A stretch of DNA of 21,743 nt, taken from Burkholderiaceae bacterium. Its GTDB lineage: Bacteria > Pseudomonadota > Gammaproteobacteria > Burkholderiales > Burkholderiaceae. Positions 1 to 7,496 of the stretch are shown piece by piece. Where the stretch lies: positions 1 to 21,743 of the forward strand of contig CANCBK010000151.1 of the NCBI GenBank assembly GCA_947374315.1, given 5' to 3'. The position numbers and the translations under genes are program-made. How positions within the stretch are numbered: position 1 is the stretch's first letter; every line of letters begins with the position of its first letter. The notes under the pieces are model-generated. The model did not search any database and had not been told where the DNA came from. It worked only from the letters and a program-made list of their open reading frames with translations.

Positions 1-503
1 ATGTAGGGTTCACCTATCAAGGCTTGCGCGTGCAGGAAGAGATATCCACCAAAGGAATTGCAAATGACGTGTGCATCCTCGCGCCAGAAGTACTCACGAA
101 GGTCAGAGGCGACAGTTTGAACCTGACCTGCAAATCCAAGTGACTTGAAGTCCCCTACCGTCTCTCGCCCCGTAACGTCATACCCACGCTCTAACAAAGC
201 TTGACCTAACCCAGTGCTCAGCAATCCACCCCATCCAGGCAAGTAATAGACCGTTTCAGCCTCCTTTACTGGGACTGGTTCAGGTGCAGCCTTCAAGACA
301 GACGCACCACTTCCACTCCACTTGGAGCAAACATGATCGTTCGCAACCTCTGGGAAGCTGGTCAGCTTAGGCGTGCGACGCTCTGGTGCAGGAATTTGGA
401 AGTAGTCGAAACCACAACGCAACTTTCGCCCATCCTTGATGGTGTAGCCGCAGTTCTGACAAGTGTCAGACTTTTTCTCGGCAACTGTGGTGTTCATATT
501 CAT
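1..503 (-). CDS. Partial Cys4-motif / alpha-beta hydrolase protein (3' end missing)
   Basis: An open frame runs from an ATG at 503 off the left edge without a stop (167 codons seen). The N-terminal 60 residues carry four cysteines (C15, C18, C30, C59; the first pair is CQNC), which look like a small metal-binding module. From about residue 85 the chain reads as the start of an alpha/beta-hydrolase: a beta strand ending in YYLPGWGG, then a nucleophile elbow CNSFGGY with S150 as likely nucleophile. The usual first Gly of GxSxG is Cys here. A second in-frame ATG lies at 497. An AGG-containing weak Shine-Dalgarno precedes 503. The gene is divergent from the left HU gene. The catalytic acid, the histidine and the substrate are outside the window. 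That it is coding is clear from the motifs; the specific function is unknown. Confidence 0.75.
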   Translation of the reverse strand, partial: MNMNTTVAEKKSDTCQNCGYTIKDGRKLRCGFDYFQIPAPERRTPKLTSFPEVANDHVCSKWSGSGASVLKAAPEPVPVKEAETVYYLPGWGGLLSTGLGQALLERGYDVTGRETVGDFKSLGFAGQVQTVASDLREYFWREDAHVICNSFGGYLFLHAQALIGEPY

Positions 504-632
504 TGATGCCTAGTTTAGTTTGAGAGTCAAACCACCTCGGGAAACCCTCTAGAGGTCTGTATAAGCTTAGTCATCAAACTGCATAAAGTTTGGATTACGA
601 TTTGTACTCTGTCAAACATAGGAACATAGATC
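504..632. promoter_or_regulatory. Divergent intergenic region between hydrolase gene and left HU gene
   Basis: This 129-bp gap must hold the promoters for the leftward hydrolase gene and the rightward HU gene. It contains a perfect 10-bp palindrome CCTCTAGAGG at 546-555 and, nearer HU, the inverted repeat at 575-592. A TATAAG hexamer at 560-565 could be a -10 element, but no -35 lies at a proper distance, so no promoter is called. From 569 on, the sequence is part of the repeat shared with the right HU copy. From 504 to 568 it is unique to the left side. Confidence 0.45.
575..592. promoter_or_regulatory. Inverted repeat upstream of left HU gene
   Basis: CAAACT, six bases, then AGTTTG form a perfect 6+6 dyad 40 bp before the HU start. 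The same dyad occurs upstream of the right HU gene, while four nearby bases differ between the copies. It may be an operator or a leader hairpin; the sequence does not tell which. Confidence 0.4.
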
Positions 633-905
633 GTGAACAAAACAGAATTGGTCGAACACATCGCCAAACACTCAGATATCTCCAAAGCAGCAGCTACCCG
701 CGCACTTGAATCCATCGTTGATGCAGTCAAGAAGACGCTCAAAAAAGGTGGCACCGTTTCCCTAGTGGGTTTCGGTTCTTTCTCTGTTGGCAAGCGTGCA
801 GCTCGTACCGGTCGTAACCCACTTACTGGTGCTGCGATCAAGATCAAGGCAGCTAAGGTGCCTAAGTTCCGTCCAGGCAAGACTTTGAAAGATCACTTGA
901 ACTGA
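633..905 (+). CDS. hupB: HU family DNA-binding protein, left copy
   Basis: This is a 90-residue HU, the full family length. It is a small basic dimeric protein that bends and compacts DNA in the nucleoid. The N-terminal helices (about 1-40) are followed by the conserved core around VGFGSF (45-50) and the beta-arm RTGRNPLTG (58-66) with the intercalating proline P63, then the KVPKFRPGK signature (75-83). The start is GTG with AGGA about nine bases upstream, as in the right copy. Of 12 base differences from the right copy, 11 are silent. The one change in protein is Leu instead of Arg at position 64, at the tip of the DNA-binding arm. No terminator follows. Both copies appear to be under purifying selection. 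Whether this is an HU-alpha or HU-beta type cannot be decided. Confidence 0.95.
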   Translation: MNKTELVEHIAKHSDISKAAATRALESIVDAVKKTLKKGGTVSLVGFGSFSVGKRAARTGRNPLTGAAIKIKAAKVPKFRPGKTLKDHLN

Positions 906-1042
906 ATTTGAATTATTTTTAGTAGGTTAGTATCAAAATCATGCGCGTTTTGCACATTGCCAGATAAATTAACAGTGTCAGGCGTCATGAGCTCTGTCAT
1001 TGTGAGTTGATGAGACGGCAAATTCACTTTCAAAGTAAGACT
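906..1042. other. Intergenic spacer after left HU copy; island left edge
   Basis: This AT-rich 137-bp gap separates the left HU stop from the convergent stop of the first receptor gene. I see no ORF and no convincing hairpin with a T-run on either strand. It differs completely from the sequence following the right HU gene, which has a classic terminator, so foreign DNA begins at or near 906. Confidence 0.5.
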
Positions 1043-2008
1043 TCAAATGTCAATTTGAATTTTTGCATCCTTCACGATTTTTCCAATTTTCTTCAAATCA
1101 TCTTTGATCAATGCTTTAAATTGTTCAGCCGATGATTTGTTTGGAACAAAAGAAATATCTGCAAATTTAGACTTGAGCGTTGGCGCTTCAACTGCCTTAG
1201 AAATCTCTGAATTCAATTTATCCGTAATCGATTTTGGAAGATTTGCAGGCGCCCAAATGCCATACCAAGACAGAAGCTCGTATCCTGGCAGTCCACTCTC
1301 CGAAACAGTAGGGACATCTGGCATGCTGGGAATTCTTGTTTTACTAGTCACCCCAATAGCGTGCAATCTACCCGCCTGAATAAATGAAATTACACCAGGC
1401 ATTGGTGAAACAGCAGCAGAAACGTGACCTCCAATCACATCAGTAAGCTGAGGAACCGCACCTTTGTAGGCAATGATTTCCATCCCCATGTTTAGTTCGC
1501 GAGTAAAAAGCTCTTCGCTAATGTGACTGGTCGTACCAAGCCCTGAAGTTGCCCATGTGTACTTACCTGGATTAGCACGAGCCAACTTGGCTAAGTCAGC
1601 AAGTGTTTTCACTGGAACGTCTTTATTGGCAACAACAACCAATGGAACATAACCAATCTGACCAATAGGTGTGAAATCAGCCTCCGCATCATATGTTTTC
1701 TTGGCAACAACCAAGGGTAAATAGACCTGGCTAGAAGCATTACAAAGTAACGTGTAGCCATCGGCTTTTGCTTTCTTTGCTATTTGCGTTCCAACTATTC
1801 CAGATGCACCAGGAATGTTATCGATAACGACAGGTTGACCAAGTTGTCGAGAGAGTTGGTCCGAGACCAAGCGACAGGTGTTGTCGATCGAGCCCCCAGG
1901 CGTATAGGGAACAATCATCCGAATTGGCTTAAATGGGTAATCCTGAGCGAGCAAAGACTGACTCAGTATGCATGCACAAATGAGCACAAAAAAATTAACA
2001 ATTTTCAT
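1043..2008 (-). CDS. Bug/TctC-family periplasmic solute-binding protein (1)
   Basis: This is a TTT-family extracytoplasmic receptor that would bind a carboxylated or polar ligand in the periplasm. The ATG at 2008 is preferred because AAGGACAGTT lies just upstream and the product then begins directly with a signal peptide (MKIVNFF..., cleavage near SLLAQ). A TTG at 2032 would add eight residues. Family marks are PFKPIRMIVPYTPGGS in the first strand-loop, VVIDNIPGASG, and YKGAVPQLTDVIGG in the second lobe. Length (321 aa) is normal. It is the last gene of the LysR-linked cluster, 24 bp after the hydrolase stop. It is the most divergent of the five receptors here: the usual GGGTD pocket loop is GGSID. 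No TctA/TctB membrane partner is nearby. The ligand is unknown. Confidence 0.9.
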   Translation of the reverse strand: MKIVNFFVLICACILSQSLLAQDYPFKPIRMIVPYTPGGSIDNTCRLVSDQLSRQLGQPVVIDNIPGASGIVGTQIAKKAKADGYTLLCNASSQVYLPLVVAKKTYDAEADFTPIGQIGYVPLVVVANKDVPVKTLADLAKLARANPGKYTWATSGLGTTSHISEELFTRELNMGMEIIAYKGAVPQLTDVIGGHVSAAVSPMPGVISFIQAGRLHAIGVTSKTRIPSMPDVPTVSESGLPGYELLSWYGIWAPANLPKSITDKLNSEISKAVEAPTLKSKFADISFVPNKSSAEQFKALIKDDLKKIGKIVKDAKIQIDI

Positions 2009-2032
2009 AACTGTCCTTAACGTATCTTCCAA

Positions 2033-2851
2033 TTACTGAACTGCATAGATGCGACTTGCAAACTCGCAAATCGCGTCACACATAGCTTGAGGTTGCTCTG
2101 GAGCCATCGAATGAGCAGCACCTTTGATGACAACTTCTGTCACGCGATCACCAAGATAAGGCTTCATGATTTTTGGAATAACTACAGCGTCGTGTTCCGC
2201 CTGTAAATCCAGAATTGGAACAACAGTACCGGCAGAAAAATAATCATCTATTGGCGTATGTACGCGTGCATAGCTTTGTGCGTGATGGGCATCTTGATAC
2301 CAGCCATCCAACCAGACACTTGGATCATGGCCAGGTGCAAAAAAAGCTTTTCTTAAGCACTCAAGACGTTTATCCATCGAAAGCGACGGATCACCTGCAC
2401 CATCGATTTCCGCTCTAAGTCTGCTGTACGGTTTTTCTTCTGAACCAGGAAGAAGCTTTCCAGCAGAAGCTGCGGCCATAACTACAGCACAAACAAGATC
2501 AGGTCGATCAGCGGCCACCATACGCGCTGGTTGACTTCCCCATGCGTGACCCACGATGACAACTGGACCTGTTTTTTCATGATCCAACACTGCAGCAACA
2601 TCACCGCCAAAGTCATGAAGAGACAACTCCTCCATTGGTCCGTGACTCCCACGAATACCTCTGGGCTCTGGTCGAATAACACGGAATCCTTTGCCAATAA
2701 TTCTCGTGCTGACATCATCAAAATCTCGACCTGATCGAGCCAAGGATGGCAACATCACGATCACGTTTCCACGCCCTTCATCGCTGTATTCGATCGTTAC
2801 TGGAAAAGACTTTCCCTTAGGAATGTAAGTCACTGATTTGAATGAAGTCAT
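2033..2851 (-). CDS. Alpha/beta-hydrolase fold protein with Ala at the nucleophile site
   Basis: This is a 272-aa cytoplasmic protein with the single-domain alpha/beta-hydrolase layout: strand VIVMLPSLARS (30-40), DFGGDVAAVLDH helix (80-91), nucleophile elbow GHAWGS (101-106), acid candidate D221 in EHDAVV and catalytic His candidate H247 in GAAHSM. The elbow position that normally holds Ser, Asp or Cys is Ala103 (codon GCA), so classic ester or lactone hydrolysis through a covalent intermediate is not expected if the alignment is right. In a PcaIJ-containing cluster an enol-lactone hydrolase (PcaD-like) would be expected, and this gene may fill or have replaced that role by another chemistry. 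It sits between an SDR and a receptor gene. Its Shine-Dalgarno is weak. Confidence 0.85.
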   Translation of the reverse strand: MTSFKSVTYIPKGKSFPVTIEYSDEGRGNVIVMLPSLARSGRDFDDVSTRIIGKGFRVIRPEPRGIRGSHGPMEELSLHDFGGDVAAVLDHEKTGPVVIVGHAWGSQPARMVAADRPDLVCAVVMAAASAGKLLPGSEEKPYSRLRAEIDGAGDPSLSMDKRLECLRKAFFAPGHDPSVWLDGWYQDAHHAQSYARVHTPIDDYFSAGTVVPILDLQAEHDAVVIPKIMKPYLGDRVTEVVIKGAAHSMAPEQPQAMCDAICEFASRIYAVQ

Positions 2852-2878
2852 AAATTAAAGCCTAAGTAATTTCAAAAA

Positions 2879-3679
2879 TTAGCCGCGTTTTTGCAAAAGT
2901 CCGCCGTCCACTGGCAAAAGAACGCCCGAGATATATCTAGCTTCCTCTGATGCAAGGAACACAGCAGCATTAGCAACATCCCACGCACTCCCCATAAAAC
3001 CCATGGGGACAAGCGCATTGCGCTCAGCACGAATGACATCTGCAGAGACACCCCTCTCCTGAGCCCGACGATTGATAGCCATTGGCGTATCAATCAAGCC
3101 TGGAAGAATTGCATTGGCACGAATTCCAAAACCAGCGTTCTCAATTGCAATGTGCTGAGTCAATGCATTAACCCCAGCTTTTGATGTTTTGTAAGTAACG
3201 GTAGGTCTAGCTGCAAGTGAGGCAGTTGAAGACACATTAATGATGCAGCCACTGCGCTGCTTAATCATTTGAGGTATTGCATGTTTACATGTCATCAACA
3301 TTCCTCGCAAATTTAAGCCCATCAGTCGATCCCAAGTATCGATTTCTAGTTCGGCAGTTTTCTTGTCCCCTTTTGACATTCCAACGTTGTTATGCAGGAT
3401 GTCAATACGACCATAGCGATCAATACACGTTTGGATGATTTCTTTGCATGAGTTTTCGTCAGTGATATCAGCGACGAAGGCAGATGCGGTGTGCCCATAC
3501 TTTTGAACCGCACTCAGTGTTTCATTGAGCCAATCACCCTGAATATCGACTAACAACAAGGTTGCGCCCTCTTGGGCAAATCGCTCAGCTGTAGCTCGTC
3601 CATTACCTACAGATTCACCTGGCTGTTGACCAGCACCAACAATGATTGCGACCTTACCCTTTAAACGGAGATTAGACAT
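2879..3679 (-). CDS. Short-chain dehydrogenase/reductase (SDR), copy A
   Basis: This is a classical SDR of 266 aa that should oxidise or reduce a hydroxy or keto compound with NAD(P). The cofactor loop reads GAGQQPGESVGNGRA (15-29), longer than the standard TGxxxGIG. D46 at the end of strand 2 favours NAD. NNVG lies at 97-100, and the catalytic set is N123, S150/S151, Y163 and K167 (YKTSK). The C-terminal GFMG...NAAVFLAS...GVLLPVDGG block is typical. It is a paralogue of the SDR at 9008-9805: both share the GNGRA loop and the GFMG/NAA/FLAS/DGG tail. It starts 11 bp after the preceding receptor stop and has only a weak Shine-Dalgarno, so translation may be coupled. Substrate unknown; it is probably a pathway intermediate. 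Confidence 0.9.
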   Translation of the reverse strand: MSNLRLKGKVAIIVGAGQQPGESVGNGRATAERFAQEGATLLLVDIQGDWLNETLSAVQKYGHTASAFVADITDENSCKEIIQTCIDRYGRIDILHNNVGMSKGDKKTAELEIDTWDRLMGLNLRGMLMTCKHAIPQMIKQRSGCIINVSSTASLAARPTVTYKTSKAGVNALTQHIAIENAGFGIRANAILPGLIDTPMAINRRAQERGVSADVIRAERNALVPMGFMGSAWDVANAAVFLASEEARYISGVLLPVDGGLLQKRG

Positions 3680-3690
3680 TTTTGAGACTT

Positions 3691-4680
3691 TCAGTCGGGT
3701 TTAATGTTTTGGCCAACTACCACCTTGCGCCAACGTTCAACTTCACTCTTCATAAATGCAGTCATTTCAGCTGGTGAATTTACAGATACGTTCAACCCGT
3801 CCTTCTGCAAGGTTTCCTTGTATGTGGGGGAATTAGCAGCCTTCTTTAGTGCTGCGCTGATATGTTCAATATATGCAGGAGGAGTACCTTTTGAAGCGAA
3901 AAGGCCGTACCAAACCTCAGCGGAATATCCAGCAACAGTTTCAGAAACAGATGGAATTCCAGGGTATGCGTCAACACGGCCTGCTGAAGTCACTGCAATA
4001 GCTCTCATCTGACCACTCTTGACAAACTTGTGAGTACCGCCAGCAGTCCCGAACAACATATCTACTTGCCCACCTAACAAATCTGTGTAAGCAGGACCTG
4101 CACCTCTGTAAGGGATGTGCTGAATATCAATCTTTGTCATCATCTTGAATAATTCAGCTGCCAGATGAACAGCGGAACCATTCCCTGATGACGCGTAACT
4201 AAGCTGCCCATTGCGTTCTTTGGCAATTCGAATTAAGTCAGCGACTGACTTAATGGGACTATCCGCGCGCACGGCGATGATATTAGGACCATTGCAAATT
4301 CGACCTACAGGAGGTAGATCGTTTAAAGTGTCATAAGGCAACTTAGGTATCAACGATGCATTGATTGCGAGTGCACTCGTGGTCATTAGCAAGGTATGAC
4401 CGTCATTGCCAGCTTTAGAAACAAAATCTGAGCCAATAACTGTTCCTGCGCCTGGTTTGTTATCAATGATCATGGATTGACCAAGATCCTCAGACATCGC
4501 CTGAATGAGAGATCGGCCAATGACGTCCGTTCCACCACCCGTTGCAAATGGAACCACAACCTTAATCAACCTAGATGGATAAGTAGCTCCAAAGCTTGAG
4601 GTCGCTCCTGCTACAAACCCAGAGGCAGCCAGCAATAGACTGGAGGTAAATTCACGACGGTCCAATGCTTTTTTGATCAT
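3691..4680 (-). CDS. Bug/TctC-family solute-binding protein (2), probable Tat substrate
   Basis: This is a periplasmic receptor of the TTT family, 329 aa from the ATG at 4680; a GTG at 4686 would add two residues. The leader has a twin-arginine stretch DRREFTSSLLL (residues 7-17) and a weakly hydrophobic core, suggesting Tat export, unlike the other four receptors. Family marks are [43 protein letters not shown] and the C-terminal NIKPD. It resembles the receptors at 15432 and 19335 much more than those at 1043 and 8021, so recent family expansion is likely. It lies between the amidohydrolase and SDR copy A, with small gaps on both sides. The ligand is not predictable. Confidence 0.9.
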   Translation of the reverse strand: MIKKALDRREFTSSLLLAASGFVAGATSSFGATYPSRLIKVVVPFATGGGTDVIGRSLIQAMSEDLGQSMIIDNKPGAGTVIGSDFVSKAGNDGHTLLMTTSALAINASLIPKLPYDTLNDLPPVGRICNGPNIIAVRADSPIKSVADLIRIAKERNGQLSYASSGNGSAVHLAAELFKMMTKIDIQHIPYRGAGPAYTDLLGGQVDMLFGTAGGTHKFVKSGQMRAIAVTSAGRVDAYPGIPSVSETVAGYSAEVWYGLFASKGTPPAYIEHISAALKKAANSPTYKETLQKDGLNVSVNSPAEMTAFMKSEVERWRKVVVGQNIKPD

Positions 4681-4692
4681 GACCACTCTAGG

Positions 4693-5586
4693 TTAAGCGG
4701 GAAATTTGTAAAGAGCTTGAGGATTAATCACAAGCAATTTCTCTAACAATTCATTACTTGGTGCAATCTGAGACAAGGCATCTACTAGTTCACCATCGTC
4801 AGGGATATGCGTGTGATTTGGGTGCGGCCAATCCAAGCCCCATACACACTGCTCAGGAAAATGCTCCACAAGGCATCCAGCAAGTTTTTTACCCATTGGA
4901 TAACCACTACCAGCCCTAGCCGTTGCTTCAATTCGATCAATGCCGCTTACCTTGACATGAACATGAGAGTGATCAAGCAATTTCATCAACGCTTGAAAAT
5001 CTTCATGACTTTCTCCAAGTGTTGCATCCACACGCCCCATATGGTCAATCACAACAGGAACAGCACTCTTAAGAAACTCTTGAGCAACGGTGTGAACGAG
5101 TGAACTTTCAAAATGAACCTGCAGGTGCATGCCAGCCTCAGCCAACCGTGGCGTCAATTTGATAACGTCATTAACATCGTGTCCTCCACCAATGTGCTTC
5201 ATAAAGTGGAAGCGAACTGCACGAAATCCACGACTAGCGAGACGCTTGAGTTCGGCATCCGAGACATCAACTTCAGTCAATGCGACTCCAAGGTAATGCC
5301 CTCCTCCAGCTTCAATTGCATCTTCGACAACAGAGTTATCAGTTCCATGGGTAATAGATTGAACAATGACGCAGCGAGCTATACCTAACTTTTTGTGCAA
5401 CGCAAAGAGTTTTTCCTTTGGCGCTTCGGCAGGTGTATTTTTTCTTGCAGCTGCATATGGGAATCTTGACCTTGGACCAAATACGTGAACATGGCTGTCA
5501 CATGAATTGGCAGGAAGCACAAGCTTAGGTTGGCTTGGGACGTCTAGATATGTTTGAACAACTGTCTCAGAAGATGCGATAGTCAT
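4693..5586 (-). CDS. Amidohydrolase family 2 protein, 2-pyrone-4,6-dicarboxylate lactonase (LigI)-like
   Basis: This 297-aa TIM-barrel hydrolase belongs to the COG3618-type family. The N-terminal CDSHVHVFGP (29-38, H32 and H34 of the HxH pair) followed by RFPY is characteristic of LigI, sulfomuconolactone hydrolase and related lactonases. Other family marks are VIVQSITHGTDN, VIDHMGR and, near the end, WGLDWPHPNH. These enzymes open lactones of muconate-type or pyrone acids, which fits its place next to pcaI/pcaJ. There are 18 bp between the pcaJ stop and this ATG and no good Shine-Dalgarno, so coupling or an A-rich leader may drive it. A lactone of an unusual dicarboxylic acid is the best guess for substrate. 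Galactarolactone-type sugar lactonase is an alternative. Confidence 0.85.
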   Translation of the reverse strand: MTIASSETVVQTYLDVPSQPKLVLPANSCDSHVHVFGPRSRFPYAAARKNTPAEAPKEKLFALHKKLGIARCVIVQSITHGTDNSVVEDAIEAGGGHYLGVALTEVDVSDAELKRLASRGFRAVRFHFMKHIGGGHDVNDVIKLTPRLAEAGMHLQVHFESSLVHTVAQEFLKSAVPVVIDHMGRVDATLGESHEDFQALMKLLDHSHVHVKVSGIDRIEATARAGSGYPMGKKLAGCLVEHFPEQCVWGLDWPHPNHTHIPDDGELVDALSQIAPSNELLEKLLVINPQALYKFPA

Positions 5587-5604
5587 AGTTAGTTTTGAAT
5601 TTAT

Positions 5605-6249
5605 TTAAGCGTGCACAGGCAAACCAATTAATTTAGAAAGTGTTGACACATCAAGTCCATCAATGAGGTCAATCAACCGAAGTCCTTCTGGACCACATGA
5701 AAGAGTCGCTAGATCTGAGTAAATTCGGCTAACGCAGCCAATTCCAGTTAGTGGATAAGAACAAGCGGAAACCACCTTGCTCTCGCCCTTCTTAGTAAGC
5801 AAGTCCATCATGACCCAGGTGTGCTTAGCACCCACAGCCAAGTCCATAGCACCACCAACTGCTGGAATTGCCCCTTGTTCACCGGTACTCCAATTGGCTA
5901 AATCGCCTTTTTCTGAGACTTGAAAAGCACCCAGAACGCAAATATCAAGATGTCCACCACGCATCATTGCAAAGCTATCAGCATGATGAAAAAACGCACC
6001 TCCCTTAAGCAAGGTGACAGGCTGCTTACCTGCATTGATTAAGTCAAAGTCTTCATCTTCTGCCTTAGGTGCAGGCCCCATCCCAAGAATGCCATTCTCA
6101 CTCTGAAGAATGACCTCTCGTTCTTTTGGTATGAAGTTAGCCACTAATGTTGGTTGACCAATTCCTAAATTTACATATGCACCTTCAGGAATATCTTGGG
6201 CTACTCTCAATGCCAACTCGTCTTTGGTTCTTCGCTTGTATTCAGTCAT
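5605..6249 (-). CDS. pcaJ: 3-oxoadipate CoA-transferase subunit B
   Basis: This is subunit B of the heteromeric class I CoA-transferase that moves CoA from succinyl-CoA to 3-oxoadipate in the beta-ketoadipate pathway. From the ATG at 6249 it is 214 aa, the normal PcaJ length. AAGGTAAACAAT precedes this ATG, while an upstream start at 6306 would overlap subunit A. Family marks are YVNLGIGQPTLVANF, the catalytic glutamate E51 in SENGILGMGP, FFHHADSFAMMRGGH, AVGGAMDLAVGAK and YPLTGIGCVSRIY. It directly follows pcaI. Acetoacetate CoA-transferase subunits are related, but the match to PcaJ runs along the whole chain from memory of the family. Confidence 0.92.
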   Translation of the reverse strand: MTEYKRRTKDELALRVAQDIPEGAYVNLGIGQPTLVANFIPKEREVILQSENGILGMGPAPKAEDEDFDLINAGKQPVTLLKGGAFFHHADSFAMMRGGHLDICVLGAFQVSEKGDLANWSTGEQGAIPAVGGAMDLAVGAKHTWVMMDLLTKKGESKVVSACSYPLTGIGCVSRIYSDLATLSCGPEGLRLIDLIDGLDVSTLSKLIGLPVHA

Positions 6250-6259
6250 ATTGTTTACC

Positions 6260-6976
6260 TTATGCAGACTTTTTGAAGCCGCCACCAACCGTAGCCTTAT
6301 GGTCAATTCGCACGATATGACTCACAAAAATTCCTGGAGTCACGATGGCTTCAGGGTCAAGTTGACCCAACTCCGCAATCTGATGAACCGTTGCGATAGT
6401 GCGTTTTGCAGCCATCGCCATTACAGGGCCAAAGTTTCGAGCTGCTTTGCGGAAGACTAAATTTCCCCAGCGATCACCTGATTCAGCTTTAATGAGAGCG
6501 ACATCACCATGAATTGGATATTCAAGGACATAGTTTTTGCCATTGATGAGTCGAGTTTCCTTTGGCGTTCCGTCTGAATTGAAGGCCATTTCTGTCCCAA
6601 AACCTGTTGGGGTGAAGAAGGCCCCTACCCCAGCACCAGCAGCACGAATTCGCTCTGCCAAGTTACCTTGGGGAACTAATTCAAGCTCAATTTTTCCGCT
6701 TCGATAGAGTTCATCAAACACATGCGAGTCTGCTTGCCTAGGAAAACTACAAATGATTTTTCTAACGCGCCCAGTACGCAAAAGTGCAGCTAGGCCTGTG
6801 TCGCCATTACCAGCGTTGTTGTTAACAACCGTAAGGTCGCGAGCACCTTGATCAATCAATCCGTCAATTAGTTCGTTAGGTATTCCTGCCGTACCAAAGC
6901 CCCCAATTAAGACTGTTGAACCATCGCTTACGCCATCAAGTGCATGGGCGATTGAATCTGAAATTTTGTTAATCAT
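6260..6976 (-). CDS. pcaI: 3-oxoadipate CoA-transferase subunit A
   Basis: This is subunit A of 3-oxoadipate:succinyl-CoA transferase, 238 aa, with the family start MINKISDSIA and the CoA-binding glycine loop GGFGTAGIPNELI (26-38). The chain goes on with NNNAGNGDTGLAAL, SFPRQADSHVFDELYRSGKI, LVPQGNLAERIRAAGAGVGA and RKAARNFGPVMAMAA, all as in PcaI. Ten bases separate its stop from the pcaJ ATG, so the two subunits are co-translated. The Shine-Dalgarno is weak (TAAG). Only PcaI and PcaJ, plus the PcaF-like thiolase in the other operon, are present. There is no protocatechuate 3,4-dioxygenase (pcaGH) or cycloisomerase (pcaB) here, so 3-oxoadipate must arise by another route or from genes elsewhere. 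Confidence 0.93.
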   Translation of the reverse strand: MINKISDSIAHALDGVSDGSTVLIGGFGTAGIPNELIDGLIDQGARDLTVVNNNAGNGDTGLAALLRTGRVRKIICSFPRQADSHVFDELYRSGKIELELVPQGNLAERIRAAGAGVGAFFTPTGFGTEMAFNSDGTPKETRLINGKNYVLEYPIHGDVALIKAESGDRWGNLVFRKAARNFGPVMAMAAKRTIATVHQIAELGQLDPEAIVTPGIFVSHIVRIDHKATVGGGFKKSA

Positions 6977-6984
6977 TTAATTGC

Positions 6985-7485
6985 TTACTTATTAGTCCGA
7001 ACAAAAAGTTCACGCACAGTGTTCATAAACATTGGGCGAATCCTTGAGCTCCAAGCTGTGTGACGGATAGCCAACCATTCTTTGCTTTCCATGACTTCTG
7101 GCGAAATCAATTCATAGCAGGCGATGTAACGTGGAGATCCAGATGTACGTAAAAATCGTTTCGCACTTATCGTTCCTGGAACACTAGCCAGTCCTGGCAA
7201 ATGTTCTGTGTCATACCAAGCGTTGAACTCTTCCTCCGACTCCTTTGAGATGTCGGTTTCAACGATGTAGTGATAACCACCTGATTCAGTGTGACTCGCA
7301 CCATTCAAGGATGTGAGCAATGTGATCTCCTCGCAATGCGAAGAAGTCGGCAATTGCCCTTCAACATAAGCTCGCCAGTTCTCACCCAATGTTGACTTCC
7401 ACCATGTCTTCTTCAAAACATACTTAGACTCGTTCATTACCAACGGATCAGCGCCGGAGTAAGTGACAAGGTGAAGAACAGTCAT
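6985..7485 (-). CDS. EthD-like / dimeric alpha-beta barrel protein
   Basis: This is a 166-aa protein from the ATG at 7485, chosen because GGAAG lies four bases upstream; a TTG at 7500 is the alternative. The second half contains EFNAWYDTEHLPGLASVPG followed by GSPRYIACYEL, the pattern of small ferredoxin-like dimeric barrels related to EthD. The first half is a weaker version of the same fold (MTVLHLVTYS...), so it may be two fused barrel halves. Such proteins act as small isomerases, decarboxylases or ligand-binding helpers in degradation pathways. It starts 11 bp after the CMD-like gene and ends eight bases before pcaI, so it is surely in the operon. No catalytic role can be given. Confidence 0.75.
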   Translation of the reverse strand: MTVLHLVTYSGADPLVMNESKYVLKKTWWKSTLGENWRAYVEGQLPTSSHCEEITLLTSLNGASHTESGGYHYIVETDISKESEEEFNAWYDTEHLPGLASVPGTISAKRFLRTSGSPRYIACYELISPEVMESKEWLAIRHTAWSSRIRPMFMNTVRELFVRTNK

Positions 7486-7496
7486 GAAACTTCCAA

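Larger units (their letters stand above)
569..905 (+). repeat. Left copy of 337-bp direct repeat (HU gene plus 64 bp upstream)
   Basis: Aligning 569-905 with 21327-21663 needs no gaps. I count 16 mismatches by eye: 4 in the 64-bp upstream part and 12 in the 273-bp gene, about 95% identity. Similarity begins at the AGTCATCAAACT stretch and ends at the HU stop codon; the bases on either side do not match. Both copies have the same orientation and bound the whole catabolic block. Confidence 0.9.

Noticed and set aside
527..880. 117-codon open frame antisense to the left HU gene (a twin of 110 codons at 21306-21638)
   Set aside because: Both mirror the conserved HU coding sequence and the right twin diverges at its C-terminus exactly where the repeat ends; HU reading is the real one.
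2006..2032. TTG start at 2032 for receptor (1), and similar upstream TTG/other starts at 4686, 6306, 7500, 12881, 19377 and 20342
   Set aside because: They lack better ribosome sites or put extra residues before signal peptides or family N-termini; downstream ATGs fit better.
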